Source of the DNA: Owenia fusiformis
Taxonomy: Eukaryota; Annelida; Polychaeta; Sabellida; Oweniidae
DNA length: 64,000 nucleotides
Assembly: GCA_903813345.2 (NCBI GenBank)
Contig: CAIIXF020000004.1
Coordinates: 11,128,196 to 11,192,195, forward strand
Reading direction: 5' to 3'
The notes beneath the pieces were generated by a model. The model ran no database searches. It saw only the letters and a list, made by a program, of their open reading frames with translations, and was not told where the DNA came from. Of the stretch, positions 11,001-20,928 are shown piece by piece. Every line of letters begins with the position of its first letter. The first letter of the stretch is position 1. The position numbers and the translations under genes were made by a program.

Positions 11001-13374
11001 TCGTCGATTTAATTCCTCACTTAAGTTACATAAACGGTTTGGGTTAAAAGTGCAGATCTAAACTGTTTTTTGAAAAACCGTTTATGTAACTTAAGTGAAG
11101 AATTAAATCGACGATTCTGTTGTCTTCTGAACTATTTGTTCGCACATATGTACATTGTCTTAAACATATTATACTGATACACGTTTGTGTTAAAAAATGT
11201 CTGGGGAATTCTGCCTACAACGTGTGAAATAAGGAAAAGAGAAAAAATCGTACCTTCGATGTTCCCACATTTGGTTACCGAAACGAACCGTTTGTGATAG
11301 AGCTTGGCATGCATACGCTTAGTATGATACATAACATATGTACGTGAGACAGAAATAAGAAATAATTAATAATGTGATTCCTCGATCTATTCTCAATACA
11401 ATCAAAGCATGAATCAATAGTCAAAATAAAAATAGTTCCTTTATTGATTCGTTATTCATTAGGAACTACAACCGCGAGGATGCCAACATATATGTAAAAA
11501 AAGTGCACGGCATTTTGTCAAGTTTGTGGTGCTTGGCATTTCGAAAGATCACAATAATGTGTATAACAGATGCCGGTTATTTAACTTTAAACCATCATAC
11601 CCTCACTCTTCAAAAATGCGATCCATCCGTCGACGTATCTTCGGCCATCTTCGTTATATTAACATCTTCGGTTGCGGTGCACCTTCGCTATATTAACATC
11701 TTCGGTTGCGGTGCACCTTCGCTCTTCTATCTACGTTGTCGAAGATGGCCGAAGATCTAACACTTCCCCTCCAAATTATTTGATTGCTTCATTGGAGCAT
11801 TTCCGGCCATTTTCGTGATATTAACATATTCGGTTGCGGTGCATATGTACTGTACTCTCCCGAATTATTACCCGGACAAAGAAACGCAATGCAATATCTC
11901 TTGTGTGAAGAAATCCCATCATTAGCGGACAACAGTAATTCTTATATACAGTAGTCGTTTGACACTCGATCAGCCATTACGTATTTAAATATGATTTGAT
12001 TAAATATAGGATGAACAATAATCCCTGACAATTATATCAGAAAATAGCAAAGTTAGAGCACGGGATCCAAGACTTTTGGACCACCCCTCGTATTTACGGG
12101 AGAAAGAGAAATCAGCGAACAACAGTGTTTCTTATATAGTCGTTTGACACTCATCTATTACGTATTTAAATATGATGTGATTAAATATAGGAGGAACAAT
12201 AATCCCTGACAACTTACAGACGTATTCACAACAGCATGACTCTAGGCTGAAGATCTGCCCGAATGGGCAGGTCTGTTCCTCACGGTCATCACCACGGAAG
12301 TAAGAACTCTCATCGGATCCGGCGCTGAAGACTGGCTCGTAACCATTTTTGCCATTTTCACGGTTTTGTCCAACGCAACAAGTGGATCCAGTTGGTTGAG
12401 GATCATCACACTCAGCATTTGTTCTTGAGGGTACTTTAACGTAGAAATCATTTTTATGTCAGCATGTATTTAGGTGTATCTGGTGAAAGGACAGATTAAC
12501 ATTTTTACAAAGGTCGACAATATAAATATACTTCTTCTGGTACAAGTTAGGTTTATTGAATCATATATTGATAATAACTAAAACCACATGATCTTTCATC
12601 TAAAAGACGTTCCACTCTGAGTCTGATAAAACAGCGTCGTTGATACAAATAACTCAAACAAAACAATATGCGAGCGATTAGACACACTTGAGACAACCAC
12701 GAGATTTGTACCACGACAGATATAAAAAGTATGTCGTGCACTTTTAAAGACAAAATATACTCACCGTCGCATGTTAATACGTCGCAGTCTACGTATTTTG
12801 GGTCATCACATACAAGTAAATCTTGGTTCCAAGCAGTTCCTCCCATACACTTTCCAACAAAGCCAGTTTTGTTCAGTCTAGCAGCATCACACACGACAAA
12901 AGAACAACAATCCTCGCCAAAGTCGGTCCCGGCAAGATACCCGGATGATGATAAACAATCAGCTAAATGACAGATTCAAGAGGTTTTGATAAGCGGTAAT
13001 ATTCAATTATTGTCGACAAAGTTTCTGCTTTAAGGAATGTTATTACTTCTCTGATTTTTACCTACCCTGCTTTTTAGTTTAAAGAGAGTATTTGCCTTTA
13101 CTATGGTGAAACTGATTTTGACTAAAACATTATAACAAACAGGGCACTATTTATTAGATGAAAATTCAAATTCAACAGTAGTAAATATGAGCGACCAATG
13201 AAAATAATGGAGGATTGATCCAGTTTCACGAGATTGATCCAGTTTCACTTTAATAATTACAGGTAACAAATGAAGCAAACATAACATCGTTTGATAATTG
13301 TACGAACCTGGATCAGTTTCAACGGGTGGGCCACTGGCCATAGCCACGGCGAACATCAAAACGAAAGGCAACAT
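8007..13374 (-). CDS. Secreted chitin-binding-like protein, copy 1 (complete, 302 aa)
   Basis: Six coding exons: 13308-13374, 12765-12962, 12218-12433, 9322-9418, 8904-9052, 8007-8188. They sum to 909 nt with consistent phases and GT-AG borders. Residues 1 to about 15 form a signal peptide (MLPFVLMFAVAMASG). Exon 2 encodes a chitin-binding type-2 module (CCSFVVC, KCMGGTAWN, DDPKYVDC). Exon 3 encodes a second kind of module running from TGSTCC to CPFGQIF and ESCCCE. Exons 4-5 repeat the first kind (DGCCSYIQC, ACLGGSVWN, CDIPYNVMDC). Exons 5-6 repeat the second (GTCCRAG ... DEEVCCCELPSDV, stop). The layout is therefore signal peptide-(A-B)-(A-B). Type A fits CBM14/peritrophin-A spacing; I do not recognise type B. 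No membrane segment is seen, so it is probably extracellular and binds a chitin-like glycan (inference). An AATAAA signal lies at 7983-7988. Intron 3 is swollen by a minisatellite and a foldback element. Confidence 0.9.
9425..9800. repeat. Minisatellite, unit about 45-55 bp
   Basis: About eight degenerate tandem units of the form TAGCTTGGACAAATGGGA, then a run like ACTTTTACTAATTATGCTGT, then ACTCGTATTC. The array lies in intron 3 of the complete chitin-binding gene. A second block of the same unit continues at about 10490-10740, after roughly 690 bp of unrelated AT-rich DNA. Confidence 0.8.
10490..10740. repeat. Second block of the same minisatellite
   Basis: Five units again carry TCTAGCTTGGACAAATGGG and TACTAATTATGCTG. 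The unit is the same as in the 9425-9800 array, so this was once one array split by an insertion, or one block duplicated from the other. Confidence 0.75.
10846..11296. mobile_element. Foldback MITE, about 450 bp
   Basis: The terminal arms are AAACGGTTCGTTTTGGTAACC (left) and GGTTACCGAAACGAACCG (right). The inverted repeat continues inward over almost the whole length. For example GACAACAGAATCGTCGATTT near 10992 is matched by its complement near 11104, leaving a loop of about 15 bases near 11062. It sits inside intron 3 of the complete chitin-binding gene. Confidence 0.8.
11636..11725. repeat. Short tandem repeat, ATCTTCGGTTGCGGTGCACC unit
   Basis: A unit of about 33-35 bp containing CTTCGGTTGCGGTGCACCTT and CGCTATATTAACAT is repeated twice, with half copies at 11640 and again near 11805-11845. 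It lies in intron 3 of the complete chitin-binding gene. Confidence 0.6.
11929..12213. repeat. Direct duplication next to the exon 3 donor
   Basis: About 100 bp at 11929-12031 is repeated at 12119-12213. Both contain GTCGTTTGACACTC, TACGTATTTAAATATGAT and GAACAATAATCCCTGACAA. The second copy runs up to the splice donor of exon 3 (12217). Between them, near 12075-12095, lies a terminus of the form GGACCACCCCTCGTA, like a mariner end. A transposon-associated local duplication is plausible. Confidence 0.6.
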
Positions 13375-13732
13375 GATCGCTATCTGCACATTAATAGAAA
13401 CACATATCTTTTAGTATAATCAACGCATTTAGTGCAACATCATTATTTTCCATTGAAAGGAAAATTCAGCTGCCAACAATTTAAAATATTTTTTATCAAT
13501 ATCGTGTCATTTAAACTACATTTTATTTTATTGTTGGTGACATCGGGGTCATATTTTCTGTCATATTTTCAATATTCAAGATCTTAAAAATTGCGTACTT
13601 TCGGAGCGTCATCTCGACACGGTTACATGCATGTCATGAACATATTTCACAATTCTTCTGAGTTAACATTATTGTATCATTTACCATTTTAAGATTAAAG
13701 CAAATAGTTTTTAATGCATATACCAGGTCGTT

Positions 13733-14764
13733 CAATAAATTCACGGAAAAATACTTTCATTTCAAAGATTTTCGATATTTTCTCTTGAAATGTTTACATA
13801 AGGTGTAAACATATTTCCTAATTGATTCATTATCTATAAGCGTCTTCTGTTTGATTGGTCAAAATAATGGTTACTATGGTAACTTGACTTTTGGATAGGC
13901 GGGTACTTTTTCCTTCACATTATTCAATAAATAACAACAGCAAGGTATGCAAGTTTATGAATGAATCACATGCATTTCCTCTTCTCCTCTCGTACACGTG
14001 TACATGAAATAACTTAATATAATAGTCACAACTATTGTCCCATAAGATGTTCGAAATATTTTCCCTCGTGTTTAATGCACATTCACTGGCATGGCATTCA
14101 ATCTATTGTTGAAGCTGTTCCCTTGAGCCATCACTAAAATTTATTTGAATGGCCATTCGGAATGCAGTCCAAAGTTGTTCCATAACGTGCACATCTTATA
14201 TTAGTCGATCCCCCATCCTGTTGAAAACAGCAAAATCGAGGGTTGTCTCGTTGGGGAGTATGGAACTTGGGCAACTTTATCATCTAGCTTGCCAGTAATC
14301 TGTGATGGTTCTCTGCACAATATTAGTAGTGTAATTTGGTGAACTATCCCGTGGAAAAATTAAGAGTTTTTTAAGTTTCATTAACCTACCGTAGCATAAT
14401 CATCTTTGTTGGATTCCTGGCCCTCTGGTACAGTATGGACTAGCAGGATCCCAGAAATATCAGTGAAAACTATGAACATCAATTCTCCCTCAGTACTTTC
14501 GTAATTTAAATAAGAACAAATAAAACATAAGGATCCTTTATTTGCACATATTGATAGTTTTTTGTACTGAATTGTGTAACGTAAAAAGTGCCACGCCTAC
14601 CAAAAAGGCAAGTTACCATAGTAACATTTATTTGTGACCAATCGAATCAGAGACGCTGATATTTCAGGAATCAATTAAAAAATACATTCTGTAAACATTT
14701 CATGAGAAAATATCAAAAATCATTGAAATGAGAGAATTTTCCGCGAACTTATTGACCGACTTGG
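13733..14764. mobile_element. Mariner-like element remnant (about 1.03 kb)
   Basis: Terminal inverted repeats CCAGGTCGTTCAATAA (left) and TTATTGACCGACTTGG (right) are flanked by TA at 13731-13732 and 14765-14766. On the minus strand near 14200-14250 a broken frame reads CFQQDGGSTN, close to the QQDGA/PH block around the second catalytic Asp of mariner transposases. Frame breaks and stops throughout mean it is inactive. It lies in the 5'-UTR intron of the complete chitin-binding gene. Confidence 0.75.
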
Positions 14765-14989
14765 TATTTCGTAGTTGTTAGTTCAACCAATTTTTTGTAA
14801 GATCGTTTACAATTCGAGTCTTTAAAAAAATTATATAATCAAATGCATAATTTCAACACAGCAGGTTTAAGAGCCGGTATTTTGGATGTATTGACTTTAC
14901 ATGGTGACATATACAGTTTGACGTACCTGGCAGTATGCCCCACGATAATTCAATGGTCAATGGTGTATGTCCCCATATGAGTCAATGAA

Positions 14990-15075
14990 CCCTTGCTAAA
15001 ATCCTCATTTTCTTTGAAGAAGTCGAGTTGATCGAGTCTCAACAAGATTCATATAGTATTTCTAGAATCCATTTT
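14990..15075. repeat. Dispersed repeat family, three or more copies
   Basis: The sequence around AGTCGAGTTGATCGAGTCTC recurs in reverse complement near 41630-41730 and 46140-46225 (phrases such as TCAACTTGAGTTCTTCTGAG and ATTCTTGCAATACTATC). No termini were identified. The copy near 46140 lies inside the mariner-like element at 45726-46669, so this may be an internal part of that family. Confidence 0.55.
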
Positions 15076-15534
15076 CAAAAGTAAGAAAATGGGTTCTTAA
15101 AAAGGACAGTGGGTTTGCATTTTGGAACGTTTCTTGGTACTATAACGACTCGTGATGCACAATTTTGATTTGTTAATTTGACAGAACGCATTTTTATTGC
15201 ATCTAAGCTAATACTATGAGACAAATAACTATGTTAAAGATGCACGTAGATATAAAGGTGTGTCATTTAAACATATTTTGGTAATTTTTCTTACACAAAC
15301 GCTCATTTGATAATCAGAAATTCAAACAAGGAGTTTTATTTAGTATTTGAAAATTACTAATCAGTAATTTAAAAATGAGAAGCTGCAAATTTGGAGGAAA
15401 TTAAATGTAACAAAAAAATCTGTTTTTGACAATTGTGCTTGCATATTTGCTAATTTGATTATGAGAAAAGGTAAAAATTGGAGGAAAACATATCTCACAA
15501 AAGCATATGGTAGTATAGACTTACCTATTTGATC

Positions 15535-15570
15535 CTTAGATGTGGTTCCCTTTGCCCAAGTGCTTATATA
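15535..15570 (-). promoter_or_regulatory. TATA box and short untranslated exon 1, chitin-binding copy 1
   Basis: On the minus strand TATATAAG (15563-15570) lies ahead of a short segment that ends at the donor ATCAAATAG|GTAAGT (15535). It matches the copy 2 promoter at 3125-3170. Similarity between the two loci extends upstream for at least 150-200 bp, so proximal regulatory DNA was included in the duplication. Confidence 0.65.
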
Positions 15571-17133
15571 CCTAAGTGCTAATAAATGTTTTTATTCCCT
15601 AAGGTGACATTATCCTCACCATGATATAATATGTTAAAGAAAAAATATATTAATATTACTTCGCAAGTGCTCATAAATGTCAAACATTACCACTAGCGTT
15701 ATGATAAAATACAACTATTATAAGTATCGGTTTAACAATAATAGGATTAGTTTAAGTTTAGATATATGTATCGAATACAATTGTTATACAATCTAATGAC
15801 ACAAATATGGTCTATAAATTCCATGGGAAGATTTAAATAAGCCGGGGATTAACTGATTTTATTAAAATATACATACATTTTGAATATCATTTTAGTATAG
15901 TTATTAGTATAATCAGTTAGGAACCGAATGTTACTGCTTTACGATCTTAATGATTTAACTTAAATTCAATTGTACACAATAGTATAGTTTCTATATAATT
16001 GAATAAAGCTTAAATAATAGATGTCGTCGTTGTCATTCTTCGTTTTGCTTGGGCAAGACTTCTACAGTATTGTTTGTTATAAACGTGCAAGAATCTCTTA
16101 ATTCAATGATTCATGAAAATGTGTTGGTTGAATCTGTCTTAACTCGAATGGCATACAGTACTACATATATGTAAGTGATGACCCTGTCAATTTACGTATT
16201 GTAATTAATCATGAACTTGTTGGTGTCAAACGAATAAGTTTTTAAAGAACCTTAAGCATTGCGTCAATCGGGATCTGACCCAAGTTTCTTTAAAGTCATG
16301 GAAAATGATTTAAAGTGGGAGTATCGATTGCCGAGTCGTATCCAATGATCCTGGGCCTATCGTAAAATGAAAGCTTTGAATATGTTGTTGCCTTTAAAAA
16401 TGTATCTATTTTCCATGTATGCTACTAGAATTTGTGCACATACCTTATAACGATCGATAATGGCAAAGGAAAATCCTCTAATTCTTCGTCATAATTTCTC
16501 CTTCGACGTCCGCCATTTTTTATTAAACCGGAAGTTTTTCTCTGACGTCCGCGCAATGTTTTTTCACTTTTATTTCAGATTACGCTTCGGATTCAACATT
16601 TAATGCTTTCTAATATTAATTAAGTGTTTTCTATCAGAAAGATTTCATAAAAAGACTCACACTATCAGAGATTTTATCGATTCGAGCAGCCAGAAAAATT
16701 AGTTTCAATTTCACCCGCTAGGTGTTTCGACGTCGACTTGGAAAGAATTTGAAAAAATCTATGAGTGGGACTCCTTGTATGGAATTGTAGATTCTAAACG
16801 ATTTGCCAGTTCTACTGGTTGATGAATATTGCCATATGCATACATTTTTATAAAATAGGAATAAGGAAGAAGATGTTGGACCAAACTTCACCCCGATAGC
16901 TCAGAAAAGGTAAAATTTCTCCATTTTTCTCTCCACAGACCTTAGAGCCGCTTTAAATGACATGACTATATAAATACAAGTTATTATTGTAGAAAACGTA
17001 TCACTGAATTCAAATATGTTATCAAAAAGAAAAGTTAGTCGTTAGAGGTTAGGAGTGCACATCTCTTAAAACCTCGTGCAAAACTAGAATTAGCGAGATT
17101 TCAAAGCTATATGGAAATTTCTCTATTTAAGGC
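15571..17133. other. Intergenic DNA upstream of chitin-binding copy 1
   Basis: 15571-15860 is still alignable with the region upstream of copy 2 (3171-3780). Copy 2 carries an extra 330 bp or so. From 16306 to 16955 there may be another MITE: TTTAAAGTGG at the left and CCGCTTTAAAT at the right face each other. I see no coding segment. Confidence 0.4.
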
Positions 17134-17137
17134 TTAA

Positions 17138-17705
17138 GGATGCAGTACCAGGTCAGCGTAGAAAAAGTTCCAGACATTAGATTTTGCTCATATTTTTTAC
17201 AATGTGTCACTATGATGTTATCATCATCCAAGTTCAATATGAAGAGGATTGACCGTCTGGTAATTACAAAATAAAAACATTATTTTACCCATCCAAAATG
17301 AATCTTTTTACTTTTTTGAGTTTTCAATAGAGCTGGCACCTTTCGAACCCTGGTTTTCGTATCCACTAATTGCGACTCAAGAACAAGTTTTCCCATAAAA
17401 GTGAAAGGGATAAAATATGCTTGATAAAATGTTTGCAATTTAATTCTTTTCTGGAAAAACCATTATCGAAATAAACTATAATTTTTGATTAAGACTAAAT
17501 GCGATCCCCCAGGGATTATGGTCCCCTTTCTTAACGGCCCTTACTGGCCCTGATTGTGTATAAGATAATGAGGGAAAGAGTTTTATTTAAGCCACCATAT
17601 AAATCAATGGAGAGTAGGACCATCATTTGATAGGACCTCCTACCCTTTTACACCGGAAGTCAAACCTGCGCAAACAGACGTGTAAACCGACCCGGTACTG
17701 CATCC
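17138..17705. mobile_element. MITE with GGATGCAGTACC termini, TTAA target
   Basis: The left end GGATGCAGTACCAGGTC and right end GACCCGGTACTGCATCC are perfect to near-perfect inverted repeats. TTAA flanks both sides (17134-17137 and 17706-17709). About 568 bp, non-coding. The right TTAA is shared with the next MITE. Confidence 0.8.
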
Positions 17706-17709
17706 TTAA

Positions 17710-18137
17710 AGGCCCACTATACTTAATTTAGAAGAAAAGGAAAATATAATCATTGAAACATGTTACTCACACACTCGCTCAAATATGAAACAAAGTTTGA
17801 TTTGTAACGTACATAGAAAAAAAACATTTGAAGTTCAGAGTTCAATAGAAGTGCATGGACATGCTAAACAAAGTGCAGGTTTTAAATTACTTTTTATTTG
17901 AAAGATAGCAACACTTGAATGAATGTATAATATAATACAAGCAACTTGCCATCTTTCAATGACGTTGTATAAAGCTAGACTTTTTGATTAATCATTGTAA
18001 GGTTTGATGTGGTCCGTTAGAGGTGTTGTTGGTGTTAAAGGAAATAAAAGGTTCTTATCAATATATTGAACATTCTATAAAATTCAAATGTAAGTCTTTA
18101 TTTTGCACAAAAACATTGAAAAACGCTTAGTGGGCCT
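17710..18137. mobile_element. MITE with AGGCCCAC termini, TTAA target
   Basis: The ends AGGCCCACTATAC and TTAGTGGGCCT are flanked by TTAA at 17706-17709 and 18138-18141. It belongs to the same family as 3879-4350, in opposite orientation. About 428 bp, non-coding. Confidence 0.8.
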
Positions 18138-18898
18138 TTAATTGAATATAGAACGTTTGCATATCGATGATTATAAGCATAATCGCCATAATCACCAAGC
18201 AAGTGAATGTGATTGCTTGCGTGTTAAGTAAGATATCCTCTCCAAAAAGAACAATTCAGATGCCGTTAATAGTTCAATTACTGTAGATGTGTCAACACGT
18301 TTGCTGGGATTCATGAGTTGGTCGTTCTTTACCTTAAAGACGCACAAAAAAGAATTCAGCAAAGTTTTATCTGCTCAAAATCTCGAAATATAACAAGTAG
18401 AATATCACCAAAATGTAATGCAAATCTTAAATCGAGGTGAAATAGCAAAAAAAATGATAGTTTATGTAAACTCCACAAATTCCTGGCTCAAAATAACACT
18501 ATTGTGTTCGGATCAGTGTTAGTAAGCACTGGCTCGAATTCAAGAATGAACCGAAAAGTGAAATATCGATCCTAGTCCATAGGTTTATCGGATTAAGCTA
18601 TTGGATAAGCGTTATAACAAATGCGACAATGCCTATCTGAGTTAAAATGTACACTTATAGTATTGGATAGTATGCCCTCTACTTTTCTTTAACATATGAC
18701 GTATGCGCATTTTATGCAATTTTTAATGTTCTTTATTCCGATCTTTGACTATTCTGTACCTCTATATTTTAAACACACCATAATCCAAGCGCTATGAATG
18801 TTATATCAAGGATATTTGAAATTTACACAAGTCTTGCAAGAAAAATTTGAATCTTAAGTTAAAATGAAAACATTTACTGTATTATATTACAATTGCAG
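18138..18898. other. Region upstream of the first small membrane-protein gene
   Basis: The exon at 18899 begins with a splice acceptor (ACAATTGCAG), so at least one upstream, probably untranslated, exon should exist here or further left. I could not locate it. No repeat is recognised. Confidence 0.4.
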
Positions 18899-18900
18899 TT

Positions 18901-20045
18901 ATGGAAAATAATACGTTATTGACCGGAAATAGTTTATTATATGAGGATAGATCAGGTGAGGCATATTTTGGGTTTAATTTTATTTCCTTTATCGGGGATT
19001 TTGGCCAATTGGTTAGATTTGTATTCAAGTCACCCTTATGGTGATTGTGTTTACATGGCTGAATTACGAAATATTATCACACCTTTAAAGCATGATCAAT
19101 TGGTCATATCAATTTATTTGATGCTATACTTTTTATCCTAATGCAGTTAATGGGGAAGAAGTCACATGGCCTCCCTAAAATAGTTCACAGTGCATTTTTG
19201 CACTGAACCCTAATACACTAATACATACAGATTATCATAATTAAAAGTTATACATGTTTAAGAATGATACATAATGTACTGTCATTACATAATGTAATGT
19301 CATTAGCTTAGAGATTATATGTCTCTGATAAGCTGACACCTGGGCTTCCAATAAGAATCGGCTACCTCTCACGTGAGACGATTGTTTTGCATCAGTTCAC
19401 ATGCTTTTGTATTTTCAGAGTGGTCTAATTTGCATACGATTACAGTTGCCCTAATAGCTGTTACATCAACTTTCTTCTTATTTATGATCCTTACGCTGAT
19501 AGTTTGTTGTATACGAGACTGCAGGAGAACATCAAGCACAGGAAAGATCAATAGACACACACCATACCCTAGTTACCCACAACCACCACGACATGCCGCC
19601 ATTCAGAAACTCTATGATGAGCAGAATGGAATGGTTAAGCCGGGAATGGTGTTTCTCTGTAAGTAGAACACTAATAATTGTCTACTGATGCACATCTGGT
19701 AAATAAGTCAGATTCATCGGCCATGCTTCATAGTCTTCTAAATATGGTCATAATGTTGTGTGTATTCACATATATTGGTCACGTGATAGCTTAAATCTAA
19801 ATATGGTCAGATGTATTTATAAATATTCACTTATTTGAGATGCATATAGTCTCTTTGTTATATATTGAATGGTTGATAGTGATTGGTTTAAATGCTTTTA
19901 GAGTGGTGTTTAACATAATTAACATTGGTTTGAAATATGGCGAATGTGTCTACATAAGTATTTAATTTCAGCTGACATGACCCAATTTGAGAAAAAGGAC
20001 ATCAGTTTTGAGATAGACATCGATGATGAAACAAACCACATGTGA
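18901..20045 (+). CDS. Small single-pass membrane protein, 122 aa, unknown family
   Basis: Coding exons: 18901-18955 (within an exon starting at the acceptor before 18899), 19419-19658 and 19972-20045. Lengths 55+240+74 give 123 codons with matching phases and GT-AG borders. The N-terminus has a glycosylation sequon (Asn3-Asn-Thr) and is short. Residues 26-50 (TITVALIAVTSTFFLFMILT onward) form a strong membrane helix that ends in Cys-Cys. It is followed by RDCRR, so the C-terminus should be cytoplasmic. The tail has a proline/tyrosine patch (PYPSYPQPP), a segment around IQKLYDEQNGMVKPG, and an acidic end (EIDIDDETNHM). I do not recognise a family. The start is uncertain: the ATG is two bases after the acceptor, so coding sequence could begin in an unseen upstream exon. 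It is adjacent to a second gene of the same plan at 20929. Confidence 0.6.
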
Positions 20046-20928
20046 CCACAGAAATGACGTCAAAGGTCACATAATTCATTATCAATATCGGGGAAGTAAT
20101 ACGCACCACGTGATATGCCACGTGGAATAATTTTACGCCTGGACATCGGATGACATCAAACAAACCACTTTGCTCATTGGAGAAAAACTGATAAATTCAG
20201 GTGTGAAATCAATATAAAAAAACAGAGCATGTGAAATCAAAAGAGACACAGCTGCGCAAGTTGATCTGGAATGTTTAACGCGGATTAATCATATGGGTAG
20301 CAAGTAGATCACTAATAAAAAGCATATCAAAAAATATAAATTGAGCACTTACATATTACCACGAGTGAATGAAAAAATGGATGTAGTTATTGGTGTAACA
20401 AAACAAAAATGCGAACTTTTATTAGGCAAATTAAGTAAACCAAATGTGTATATTTAGGTGAATGCTATAAGGTGTATAACGTGCGATTAAATCATATTCT
20501 CAAGGGAAATCATCATGTTATATTTGCCAGACTAAGCACTCCGAACGTTAATGCAACTAAACATTCCACGTGTGAACAAATATGATCATGACGCCCTGAA
20601 TGCATTTTATTTAGAATTGTTCTCCAAAATAAATAATATCTGAATTTCCATCAGGGCTTCAGGAAATCAATGTGTACCCAAACTGAGAAAAGCACCCAAA
20701 ACCAAGCAATTGTATAAAGACTGACTGAATCCAATGAGCCAATGAAAATATGAATGTACAGCTATTCCCTAGAATAGTGGAATTTCCTTGATTTCTAGCT
20801 TGACATCAAATTGATAAAAACGCTCAAGGATAGTCTAGGAGCGTCATTTGTATCGTGTTATTGAATAAACTATATGATTGAACCAAAGTTATGAATAAGT
20901 CGAACTCTGCAATGATGTTGGGGAGACT
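20046..20928. other. Short intergenic between the two small membrane-protein genes
   Basis: This holds the 3'-untranslated region of the first gene. AATAAA occurs near 20313 and again near 20628. There is an in-frame stop about 30 bases ahead of the second gene's ATG. No repeat or other coding segment is seen. Confidence 0.45.

Larger units (their letters stand above)
13384..15534 (-). other. 5'-UTR intron of chitin-binding copy 1
   Basis: The intron runs from the donor ATAG|GTAAGT (15535/15534) to the GTGCAG acceptor next to 13383, nine bases before the ATG at 13374. It contains the mariner remnant 13733-14764 and a dispersed repeat near 14990-15075 (see separate entry). The rest aligns with the shorter intron of copy 2. 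Confidence 0.6.

Noticed and set aside
12242-12451. 69-codon frame on the minus strand at exon 3 of the chitin-binding gene
   Set aside because: It is out of frame. The correct frame gives the cysteine-rich module (GSTCC, CPFGQIF, CCCE) and fits exon phases.
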